A stretch of 64,000 nucleotides of DNA from Panaeolus papilionaceus (lineage: Eukaryota; Basidiomycota; Agaricomycetes; Agaricales). A program made the translations under genes and the position numbers. Positions 11,614 to 22,302 of this stretch are shown here, one piece after another. Under the pieces are notes generated by a model that did no database searches, had not been told where the DNA came from, and saw only the letters and a program-made list of their open reading frames with translations. Numbering within the stretch: the stretch's first letter is position 1; each line of letters begins with the position of its first letter. The stretch covers positions 682,001-746,000 of the forward strand of contig JADNRZ010000017.1 of the NCBI GenBank assembly GCA_015501605.1, given 5' to 3'.

Positions 11614-13585
11614 TCAGTGAAGGTGTTTGTACACGACAGTGTGTTCGCCTACCGATTCATCCCAGGTCCTCGTTTCGATTGACTGATCGACATTTATGAC
11701 CACCCGCGGCATCTGAAATAGACGGGGCATTGCTTATTATATTTTTGACGTGTCTTCGACCGCAGGGTACTCACAGAAGATAGAGCTAGATTATCTCGCA
11801 CATATGCATCTTTTGATGCAAAAGATGTGATGGTATAATCCCCGGGACTCGTTAATCGCCGCGAATGAGGAACCAGACTCCTCCTCGGTTCATCGGATGT
11901 ATCCGAGGTGCCTCGAACGCGAGATTTAAGAGCATCGCGACCGTTGAGCATTGCGAGCAAGCTATTGAGGAACAACTTGCTGAGGCAGAAATATATGCCG
12001 ATAAAAACGAAGTTGTTCGGCCAGATCGCATAGGCAATAAGACAGCCCAGCGCGCAAACGCTTCAGGGTTATCAGTCAGAACAACTGAATGAGTCATTGA
12101 AGGCGCCAGGTAGATTCTTACGTTGTGAGTAAACCTGTGACACTGAAATTTAGTAGAAATGACAGCATTTTATTCAGTGCACGTACTTGAGTTGATAACA
12201 TACATCATCAGCACATTTACCACTGAGTCTGTCCTGTTTTCTCTGTCAATTCACTGTCAATCGAAGATACATCGAGGAAACCTACTGCTTGAAACCCGTC
12301 CTCGTCTTTGACAACGAGAAGCACAACGATGCAGCAATTAAAATATCAGCAGCAACGGCCAATCCAAGAGCCATGTACATAAGATACTGCGACACGCACA
12401 GTTAACTGAAGGGTTTGAACATGCGATATGCAGCATACTTACCGATATGTGAGGGAAGTAAGAGAATGTTTTCCCAATGAAGCTAATCCGCGTATGAGTT
12501 AAGTATGATTTAAGTGAGAAGTAACATACGCCAGTGATGCGAACGCTAGGTCAGAAGCGAATGTAAGCGCTGGGGAAAGTACATTACGACTGAATTTCGA
12601 CGAACCTACTCCAGCTCCCACAGTTACGATTGCAATCAAAATCTACATGTATCCCGTAAGATGGTAGATCTCTCTTAAACGGACTATAACTCGCGTGACT
12701 TACGATTACGATTGCGATCAATATGTTGACCCAAGTTCGAGCGACTGCGCAGGTTGGTTAATCTGAGCTTTGGGAGGTATTACAGACAAAGTAAGTGACG
12801 AACTAAGCCAAACGCGCCTTGCGTAGATTCTGATGGATTGCTTATTATAGGGTCGACTTCAGGGGATTTGAGCCACTCACAGTCTAACGATAAAGTCGCT
12901 CAGAAGCTATCGCAGAGTATCTTAGCATGAACCACGACAAATCAGTACCCCCATAGCTACTCACAGTAATGTAGACTTGGCCCTATTTTAAATTGTTCGC
13001 CGTAAGAATTTTATGAGTGAAGAAGAGACTTGTTCTTACGAGGAAAGTCCTGCTTAAATATTAGTGGAATGCCGCCAAGAACAAAGAGGACTCGACTCAC
13101 CAATGAGGTGCCAGAAGAACAATGGGATTGGCGTAGTTGGTGATGAGGTAAAAGTAAAGACCCTCAGTAATTAGTGCCAGATGAACGGAATCCAGCACCC
13201 TATGGCGTTCGAAGTTCTATTAGGTCTCGAGTAAACAAGTTGTTATTATTGGCTCACCAAAGAGAGTAAATCTATGTCAAGCACACCGACACAGACGACG
13301 CGTCAATAACACAACAATGTTTCACATGCATATAAACTAGATACCAATGCTCTAAAGGCCAGTCGATCGCCATTGTTTTGCTTGAAATAAACGAATGTTT
13401 GGAGGCAAGTGATGCCATACAATCTGGACAATGCATCAGAGCATGAACGGAACCATACGTGTCACAGGCCGTGTACAACGCTGAAAGCTTGAAAGAAAAA
13501 AAAAGAAAAAGGGTACATACACACCAGCCAAGACATTTCCAAGAAACGCTGCCCCCAGAGTATTGTCAAGTTTGATAACAGCCAT
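11614..13585 (-). CDS. DUF6534-family seven-helix membrane protein
   Basis: Leftward gene with about ten small exons. The ATG at 13583-13585 opens DNTLGAAFLGNVLAG, followed by LYGITCLQTFVYFK (near 13395-13425) and VLDSVHLALITEG (near 13160-13200). These are the opening signatures of the fungal DUF6534 family. Later pieces also fit: AVAADILIAASLCFSL (near 12310-12360), then KTRTGFKQ and TDSVV across an intron, then the final helix FIGIYFCLSKLFLNSLLAMLN (split here only for description). The C-terminal exon ends VDQSIETRTWDE...HLH with stop at 11614-11616, matching the family's usual tail. Seven membrane spans are expected at the plasma membrane or an internal membrane; function is unknown. It sits between pore-former-like genes but shows no sequence tie to them. 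Confidence 0.85.
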
Positions 13586-14959
13586 TCTGAGGCGCCAGCT
13601 TTACTGGCACGCTAAGCTATAAAGGTCCAAGGTAACGAAGGGAGGAAGACTGGGGAAATATTGTTCCTGAAGAGGCGCATGAAGCTTATATGGATGCAAA
13701 GAAACCAGGTCGTGATATTCTCCTAATGGCAAAGAAAGCCCACAACATGGATCAACGGAGGCTCTTTTTGGGCGGGAAAGAGCCAAAGAATCGTGTCCAC
13801 CTGGAAAATGGTTCTGACAGCATGGATTCTTGTCTTGTATTCAATACCTATAACGAGCCAATCTCGGCAGCGCAACTTGTCAGGTCGTGTAAAGAAAAGA
13901 TGCTGGAAGCGAAATTTTCGATGATAGTGATTGTGGGAAGGAGAGAAAATCGGTACTTTCACCACTTCCATGTGTAAGACGTCCACCAAATGGTATTTAT
14001 AGAAGGTTATGAAGAAAATGTGGTCATTGTGAGAACAAATTCTGGGCGATTTCGTGCGCCCAATGCCCAATAATAGCCTGCCGGATCTGTCGCGCTGCCT
14101 CCAGTGATATATGGAACTCCTCTAAGCGAGATAGATTAGGATCCAAACGCCCCAAGCTGAGGCAACATCCTGTCGAATACCAGTTGGTATTTAATCCACA
14201 AGGTGTGTAGCCCAGCGGCCCCTGCCCCAGTCGCTTTTTTTAGTCAACTTCCTCCCTGAGAGAATCGGTAGATTTTGTTGAGGCCCTGCGAACACCAGGT
14301 AGTAATCGTCCCGACGTCCACGCTGATTACTGTTGTCGTGGACGTGACACTAAGCAAAGACTTGATTTAAAAAAATCTGCCGTGATGCCTGCAGCAAACT
14401 GAGAGCGTGAAGGTCAAGTGAAGGTTTGTTCCAGTCCGCTGTGTCGTTATTTGTTTGACCCAAGGGACGCCACAGTCTTTTCTAATTGGCTGGCTAACCA
14501 CCTAATAGGGGAACTTGAACTTGAACGTTTGAACACCAACGTCTCTGCCTTGACTCAAGAGTCTTCGCACATTTCCGTTAAACACTCGATATGTTTTCTT
14601 CTTCTCGGATGCTGAAAACACCTTTAAAAGGACGCATTATTGAATTGTCAGTTCCGTAAGGCCGCTTGATGTTTTTGGTTTGAACAAGTATTATGCAAAT
14701 TCACGAGCCATTCCTGCTTTGATCAGACTCGAGTTCCTCGCCAATGGCTCACCTCCTGTACACAGGCACGGTCAGGGGACTCTTGATGACCCTGTGTACG
14801 GAATATGCACAGAGTATGCACTGTCGTTGTTACATCAACACACACCACAAACTGCATTGGTCAAAGTACATATAACGAGACCGACGAACCCACACAAAAA
14901 GAATAACCTTTTGGGTAGCTATCACGAAGCCCTAGTCCCAAAATTCAATCCTCGAACTC
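13586..14959. other. Intergenic, 1.4 kb
   Basis: Upstream region of the DUF6534 gene and of the broken gene at 14960. Open frames of 65-115 codons exist on both strands (for example 13690-13977 and 13723-14070), but they overlap each other, lack family features and are probably chance. TATGCAC/TGCACAG words occur at 14800-14820. Confidence 0.45.
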
Positions 14960-16900
14960 ACACTACAACAATAGCAGCATGGCAACACGACGAAGTCGGC
15001 CCGCTATGGAAGTACTTTGCGGACAAAGGAAATTCACTGTCCGTGACCAGTGATGAACAGCAACAACGAGCGCAAGGAGCCATTCTGGAGCAACTCCAGA
15101 ACACTGAGCTGCAAAAACGGATGATGGATGATCTTAACAATCTTTCGGAGCATATCTCTAGGGTTGAGCGCAACTTTATAAGCATACAATGCGCCATCCA
15201 ATGCCTTGATGCCATACAACTTCTTCGCAAAACGGATGGCACTGTTCTTCAGCTCAAAGGCCATTGGGTTCACTTTTACGAGGTAAGTCCTATTTCGTAT
15301 ATAAAGGCAACATGAAAGCACTTTATTACATACGCTGACGCGTTCAATTCAGACTTTCGCAATGTTGAGAACTTCAGCCCAAGCTATGGTCGAAGGCGCA
15401 TTGAACGAGGTGCAATGCCAGTCTATCTTGTCTTATCGATACAGGCAACGTGTTTACATTTCTGGTTATAGACTTCGCAAAAACTTTCCTGCACAACAAG
15501 CCTTTCGAATCCAACAGCATATTGCCAGAGAAGCGACAATCGGTGTTGGCCTTCATCGAGGTTCGTATCTTTTAATAGTAACTTTATAACGAGTTTCATT
15601 ATGCTGATACGCTGACCACCTTGATCATTGAAGATATTCGTGTCCGAACCAGAGGACATTGAACGCAAGTTTGGTCAGCTTGTCTAGGAATTGACATCCT
15701 TCGAATGTCTCTCCACGACACTTTAAATCGGCTCATTGAGCAGAAAAAGCCTCAGCGAGCCGGAAGTAATGACGGAAACATTAGGGATTTACAACGTAAA
15801 CTGGAACTGCAAGCGCAAGATTAAATCACCCATTTCGCACAAGCCAATTACTGAAATGACCCTCCGTCAGTGCCAGTGCATCACAACCCGTAAGAAAGCG
15901 TATTTAACACCTACACGTAGAAACTGTTCATACTTCTCTCAGAGCAGGTCTCTAGTCCCACGGCCTCCCTGGCCAAATTCGCTGACGGTATAGGAGCAGG
16001 GGCCGCTGCTGTGAGCAGCATGCTTGCATTTTCCCCTGTTTCGGAGGCTCGTTTGCTGGTGAGTGGACTTACTCTCTGCATTGACAATGGCAACACAGAA
16101 CGAACTGATGTCCTGCGAAGGGAGCTGCCATAGACGCTGATGCGCTTTCTCAAAAGTACGCTGACAGCCTCTCTAAAAAGCGCTGATCGATTCGGATGAT
16201 CCTTCGAAAATCGTCCTCATAGAGATTTACAACCTTCGAGCTGAGTTCATTGTCCTGTGCAAACGCCTCACAATTATGGCAGGTACCAAACGACTTGTGA
16301 GCTTTTTTCTATCGTTCTAATCGAACATCCCTTTTCTGATGAGCAGAAACAGTTAATTGTCAAGGCTCAGCGTCTCTGTGACAAGTTTGACGGGTTGATC
16401 GCGTCTATCCAATCTGGAGAGGAACCAGACCTTTTGGTGCGTGAAATGGCATCCGACCTTCCACGTTCGCATCTCATCTGCGCACATGCACAGGGTTTCG
16501 ACATATACCTCGAACAACCTACCTCAGCTTACGAAGTCTTATCCCTGGCTCTGGAGAAATGTTGTCTGTTGGCCGAGGAACCGTTCGAAAGATGGGCCGC
16601 CACGCAACTGATGGTGCTGCAGATATGGAGTAACCCTTCAGCGTGGACCTATTTGATTGACCCAAAATGTTTGAGCTAACAAGTCTCAACGTTGCTGGCA
16701 AACAGCGATTGGAATCCGTCGCATGTAATCGACGTGCAGACGTTTTCCGCTTCTATCAGACCAATGCGATGGCTTCTACAGTATGTAAGCCAAACGATCG
16801 AGAGCACGAGTGGTTTCATCAATGATACGAAGGAAAAGTGGAGGTGCTATAATATTTCTCATATTTCTCCTGTCAAACGAAGTCATCGGGTATGACACCC
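14960..16900 (+). pseudogene. Broken relative of the 3070-6057 pore-former-like gene
   Basis: Exon-by-exon similarity to the leftward gene at 6057 is visible: the N-terminal helices (15000-15280), the EDIERKFG segment (about 15645-15680), a Gly/Ala hydrophobic stretch (about 15985-16050), LCKRLTIMAGTKRL (about 16258-16300) and GEEPDLLVRE onward (about 16420-16670). Breaks are clear. There is no ATG at the place where the relative starts. In-frame stops lie at 15685-15687 and about 15725 inside the conserved segment, and another at 16677-16679, after which similarity resumes in another frame (ASIRPMRWLLQYV, about 16750-16795) and then fades. The long final half of the 6057 gene is absent. It is best read as a decayed duplicate. 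Confidence 0.7.
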
Positions 16901-18287
16901 CCCCTCCAGATACTAAGAAGTCCGCAATAAGCCATTTTACCAGTTAGATCCGACAACGAGTCTGAAGGTCTGTGGTCTGCAGAAATCGTGGAAGACATCC
17001 AGTGTATTTTTTTTTGAGGGGCTTACACGCCCCAGATGCAACCGTAAGCATTTCAAAACCTGTTTTATTTTCTTTCCTCCCCTTTGAGCAATGGTGACAT
17101 GTTCAATGGTGGATTAATTCATAAAAATAATTTCTACTCCCAAAGAATGTAAGAGCATCAGGACTGTATGCTTCATACTTTAATAATAGTTCACCTATAG
17201 TCTTTTTCATATGGTTTTCTGAGGTTTCATAGGTTTTCGTCGGTTTTAGAGTTTTCACATAGAATAATAAATATTTTATGATGGTAGGTTTTTTACAAAA
17301 TGGACATGAGTTTCAAGGTTTCAGGTTTTTGAGTTTTTTGAGGGTTTTTAAGGGTTTAATGGATTTAGGAAACCCAAAAAACTCAATGGACGCGTTGCTG
17401 ATGGCCTAGAATCGGTACATTATCTTCTGTTTTTTACCCGACCATATCATTGCTGACCACTTAGCATATGTGTGATATAGTTTGTCTAAAAGCAGGTTGT
17501 GGAACTCTCAGTGTGTCAATACCTTCTTGCCTTTGCATTGGCAGTTCATAGTGATGCAGCAAGTCAGTTCTGAACTTGACAGTGCACATTGCTTTGGCTT
17601 CTTATCGCCTAATAACTTGTCTTTGATGTTGTTTCTCTGTATTAAATTACGTAGCTATGTCCTTCCAGGAGCTTTGGTTCTTCCTGCTTGCGAGGCGAGG
17701 CTTCGAGCATGTTAGATGAAGGTATCTTTTTGTTTGACCGCGAGTCGTGTTATTATCTGTGTGCTGGCAGGCATCGTCGGACAAGGTCAATTCGAATACA
17801 GTGACGGAGCGGTGGCAATATATGTATATCTGAGGCTTCTTCATGACGGCCAAATCCTTGTTCCTTCTGAAAGTCATATCGAATTTCCTCGGTGATTATA
17901 ACGCGTAATAACCTATCTTCTGATAGTTTTTGGTTCGTTTTCATTGCCGGTAATGGTGGTAGCACTTCGGGAAGTCCGGGCCTCGGCTGTACCCTGTGGG
18001 GTAGATTTTCCCAGCGTCTATTTTTACCGACGCAAGGCGCCATGCTGGCCACATCTGTCGGCACGGGCTTGTCCTCCCCGTGAGAGGCTTATGAAGGTGT
18101 GTTCTGCACAGAAGTCAATATATCCATCCATTCCGCAGTATAACAGCACAAAAAACCCTTTAATGTTATATATACTTATGAATCGTCGATCGTCCCAACG
18201 GGTATCGGCTAGCCGTCCCTGCATTCCGAAAATCCTCCCCAAACATCGAGCCTCAGGAGGTATCACCTTGAACTTGAATGACAATTT
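16901..18287. other. Intergenic, AT-rich with a low-complexity tract
   Basis: 16980-17480 is strongly AT-rich with a GTTTT/GGTTT-type low-complexity run at about 17220-17380. A 103-codon minus-strand open frame (17753-18064) overlaps plus-strand frames and shows no recognised motif. No gene is supported. Confidence 0.45.
17220..17380. repeat. Low-complexity GT/T-rich tract
   Basis: Imperfect runs built on GTTTT, GGTTTT and GGGTTT. It is not a regular telomere repeat. Confidence 0.5.
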
Positions 18288-19249
18288 TCAGTCATTCCAG
18301 AAATCCTCAAAGTCTGTCCAATCTCGAGCACTCCATTCTGCAATTTGTTTTGCGGTTGCACATTCTCGACGATGACGAGGTCTCCAGTCGGCAACTTGGC
18401 AGTCCTGTAAATCAAAACTCTAATGATGAGCGTGATTGTTCTGTGATGACGATTGAAGCGTGTGGGGAAATATGGATAGGGGTAAGATTTCATGCCTCAG
18501 CCACGGCTGCTGCATGTTTGTAAGACGTTTAAGAGATAAGATGCCAGGTGTAGTGTATGACCACGCTGTAGGAGCAAAAGAGGGTACACGTACCCTGCTG
18601 CAGTAACGTAGGGGACATCCTGCGCACTTGTGCTGCGCTGCGTTGGTGCACTTTCGACACCTGCGTTGTGGGGTTTCGAGGTCGGCTCCGAGTTCAAGCA
18701 TATGGCTGAGGGATCCCGGAAGGATCTACATAGTAAATTGGTGTAGCATATGAGCACGTTGTGAGTGGTTAACGATGAGCGATTTTGAGATAAAGACGCA
18801 CCTTTACACTCTCCCAGTCCTCGATGCGAACGCCAACCTGCCCATCCATAAAGGCACGTTTATGGGCGTACATTATTGCCATTACATTTCCGGGAGAGAG
18901 CCACTTTCTCCAGTTCGGGTGGTCCGGTGGGAAGTGCACGCCTCTGTCGAGGTAGAACGCGACGAGGAATTCTTTGTCGTCTCGGTCCTTGACAATGTAC
19001 ATAGGGCGAAGGTATGGTATATGTCGGACGATTTCAACGAGGAGACACCAATGCTTGATCGGATAACCTGTATGTCCTGAGTCGTCGTAATATCGCAGGT
19101 CCAAGTCGTCGTCAGCATCCTCAGGAAGGTCCTCAAAGCTGGGGAAAAAGTCCTGTGCCACTAATTAGCACGCATCGAGATCGAAACTGTAGATGGTACT
19201 GGCTGGCGAGCCTTACCTCGTCGATTAGAGTGAACTCTCGTTCTGCCAT
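18288..19249 (-). CDS. MYND-type zinc-finger protein
   Basis: Four exons on the minus strand: 19249-19217, 19152-18802, 18725-18594 and 18404-18288, summing to 210 codons plus a stop, all phase 0. The N-terminal part is acidic with a compact folded segment (EIVRHIPYLRPMYIVKD). The MYND finger is split by the last intron. CRKCTNAAQHKCAGCPLRYCSR ends exon 3 (CxxC, CxxC and YCS seen), and DCQVADWRPRHRREC opens exon 4 with the remaining Cys and His ligands. MYND fingers bind Pro-rich peptide motifs in partner proteins. The finger lies at the C-terminus, as in many basidiomycete MYND proteins of unknown role. It is divergent from STE24 with a 341-base shared promoter. Confidence 0.8.
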
Positions 19250-19590
19250 AATATTGGGTAAGTTGAAAAATTACACAGCCCAACAAGATTTAAATTGGTG
19301 TCGTATCAGTGAGAAAAATAGTCAAGACGCGTATGTAGTCACACTGCTTATAACGTGAACTCTTGCTCGATCTTCATTATTATTTTATAATCCTTTCAAC
19401 ATTATAAAGAAAATAAAAGATGCTTATTTCGAATGTTTATTTTGTTAAGAAACATATTAACTGCCACTCGAAAGCCGAATATGATGGAGACGCTAAATGG
19501 GCGTTGTGAAGTGGCTGTGCAATTATTGAACACGTCGCCACGTCGTCGCGCTTTTCATCATTTTTCACTTTTCTTTCTCTCCCCTCCATC
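19250..19590. promoter_or_regulatory. Divergent promoter, MYND gene / STE24
   Basis: 341 bases between two start codons on opposite strands, with CT-rich stretches (CTTTTCTTTCTCTCCCC) just before the STE24 ATG, a common fungal core-promoter feature. Confidence 0.5.
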
Positions 19591-21441
19591 ATGGATTTCC
19601 TCCATACTCAGCTCAACGCTGTCCAGCGACAACTTGCTTTTGTCGCAACGGACTCCATTGACTGGAAATTTTATGTTCAGTCTTTCTCTTGGGCGGTCAC
19701 TCTCTTTGAGTCATATCTCCTGTGAGTTGTCAGAGTTTACCGACTTGATATCACCTCGGTCCTATTTTCATCGAAAATCCGGGATTTAGAGTTTAGAAAT
19801 ACTGACACGATCTCCCATGGACTTCTAGGATACGCCAGTACCCACTGTACTCAAAGACGAAGCCACCACCGGCGCTAGCCAGTCACTTCGAGCCCGGTGT
19901 GTTCGAAAAGTCACAAGCTTATGGAAAAGACAAGGCCAAGTTTGCTCTGTTCTCTGGCCTTTTCAAGCAATGCCTCGATTCGTTGATGCTTCAATATGGC
20001 TTTTATGCTTGGTCATGGTCAGCTGCCGGCTCGTTGTTGGCCAAGGTTGGATATGGACCAGAACATGAGGTGAGCCACGCTGCTTAGTTGACTTATTGCA
20101 GTGCGCAGTGCTGTTATCACAACCCTTAATGCTGCAATTCGTCGCTATGAAGCAATTTTTAACGCGTTAACGTGCTAACATCGTATTTTTTAGATCAAGC
20201 AATCAATTGCCTTCGTCTTTACTTTGTTCTTCCTGTCCTCGCTCCCAACTCTCCCTCTTAACATATACTCGACCTTTGTCGTCGAACAAAAGCATGGATT
20301 CAACAAGATGACTCCCGCTCTTTTCGTCACTGATCTCATCAAGAGCTGGATTCTCTCTTTCGCCCTTGGAGCTCCTTTCCTGGCTGCCTTCCTCTACATC
20401 TTCAAGTGGGCAGGAGACCGCTTTGTTCCATGGCTCATGGCCTTCATGTATGTCACCCTAATCAAAGGAAATACGCAAATCGCTAACCTCGACCACTTTA
20501 GGATTGGCTTCCAGCTCATTATGGTTGTTCTGTACCCCACTGTTATCCAACCTTTGTTCAACAAGCTTTCTCCCCTCCCTGAGAGTGACTTGCGCACCAG
20601 GATTGAGAACCTCGCTGGAAACCTCAAGTTCCCCCTTAAGCACCTTTACGAAATTGACGGCTCCAAGCGAAGCTCCCACAGCAATGCCTACTTCTTCGGT
20701 CTTCCATGGGTTAGTCCCACAATGATTCTAGTTCAGTATTACAACACTAACATAACATTACTTTCTTAGAGCAAGCACATTGTCATATTTGACACTCTCA
20801 TCCAACAGAGCAAGCCTGAGGAAGTTGAGGCCGTTGTTGGTGTGTCTTCACGAATTTAGCTTGGTCAACTTCCTCGGCTAACCATTTCTTTTCAGCTCAT
20901 GAACTTGGTCACTGGTACTACCTTCATCCAACCAAGATGATGGCTATCTCCCAGCTTCACATCTTCACCATTCTGGCACTCTTCCCAGCTTTCCTCCATG
21001 CTCCACCCATGCTTCGCTCCTTCGATTTCCCCAAGGAAGTTGCTGCTCAGCCACCCACCATCGTTGCTTTCCTCCTCTTCCAGATGATCCTTACTCCTCT
21101 TGAGGCTGTCGTTAGCATTGCCATGAATGCCGTTAGCCGTCACTTTGAGTGGGAAGCCGACAGGTTTGCTGTTGAACTCCAAGACCAGCTCAATGATCCC
21201 GCTATGGCCGATATGGGTGACCGTCTTGGACAGGCTTTGATCGCTCTACACGTTAAAAACCTTTCGACTGTTTGGGTTGATTGGCTGTAAGCTTTATCCG
21301 CTTTCGCAATCATTTCTATTGAAAACTAACGGCTGTTTCTTTTTTAGATACTCTGCATACCACCATTCGCACCCCACTTTGACTGAGCGCCTGAGGGGAC
21401 TCGAGTCCTTCCAGGAAAAACGACAGAAGAAGAAAGAGTAG
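19591..21441 (+). CDS. STE24: CaaX prenyl protease 1 (Ste24 metalloprotease)
   Basis: Seven exons (19591-19721, 19829-20069, 20194-20447, 20502-20709, 20770-20839, 20896-21286, 21348-21441) give 462 residues, the usual Ste24 length. The zinc motif HELGHW is completed across the intron at 20840-20895. The third zinc ligand is in FEWEADRFAV (about 21145-21175). Several membrane spans surround the active site, and the C-terminal YSAYHHSHPTLTERLRGL is a hallmark of the family. The enzyme sits in the ER/nuclear envelope. It removes the last three residues of farnesylated CaaX proteins and makes the second cut in a-factor-type pheromone precursors, so in a mushroom it is expected to act in lipopeptide pheromone maturation and general CaaX processing. 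Nothing looks broken. Confidence 0.97.
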
Positions 21442-22302
21442 ATTACTTAGACGATGTCTTCTGTATTGACGGTCAGCACGAGTATATACATGTGTTTTGT
21501 CTAGGTAATACAAAATTTACCATGATTATTTATTGGCACTCTACAACAGATTGGTGGTTATATAGGAAGGTTGAACTAGAGTGTTTTTGAACGGGAAACA
21601 ATAGTTAGCGTGAGAAGGACTAAGTTGAGAGCTGATTCAGAGATCCAAAGTTGATCATAACGACACATTCAGCAAACGAGGATGCCCAACTGCTACCATC
21701 ACGACTTCAAGTTGGGTCATGAGCACTTACATGTAGGCGATTACCATACACGTCTCCCTTTATCTCGCAACTATCGCAATTCCTGCCACCCAGATCGAGA
21801 TGTAAATCGTTTCCCATGCCAGGGCGCAGGGCTGTGAATGCAATGTTGACTATCCTTGCAACATTACCTCGATAATACTGATTGACATCCTGGATTCCGA
21901 GTCACAGCAGATTAGAGCCCATAAGAACTGAGGGTAAAAAAACTTGCTTCAACACTGGTCACGTAAACTGACGGTTTGTTACAGACCTTTTGACATGTTG
22001 AGTCTGCGAAGCTTTCTAACACGGGCCCGCAGTGTGACAACAAGGACATATTATACTGTAAAATGCCGCATCTCGAGCTTGCCGTGGAGAATTCAGCGAC
22101 GTCGCCGCGTGAGTTGGCGTTACGCATAAAACACGTTATCCATGCTAATTATATTGATAACCCTTAGGTTGTAAAGGAGGTTGCTCGGATCTATCGAACC
22201 AAGCTCAGACAAAAGCACAAGAGAACAAAACACACCATCTATTCATGGAGTTCTCGAAGAAAGAGGAGTGTCCATGCAGCACTCAACCCGAAGACACCGG
22301 GA
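21442..22302. other. Intergenic / possible 5' exons of the F-box gene
   Basis: The first about 500 bases hold the STE24 3' region. From about 21995 to 22302 there are plausible leader exons with a GT/AG intron (about 22096-22167) leading into the F-box gene, but the alternative frames disagree and no start could be fixed. Confidence 0.35.

Noticed and set aside
13690..14070. Opposed frames of 95 and 115 codons upstream of the DUF6534 gene
   Set aside because: They overlap each other on opposite strands with no recognisable domain; probably chance.
17220..17380. GGGTTT-type run as an internal telomere repeat
   Set aside because: Units are irregular and mixed with GTTTT; there is no array of a single telomeric unit.
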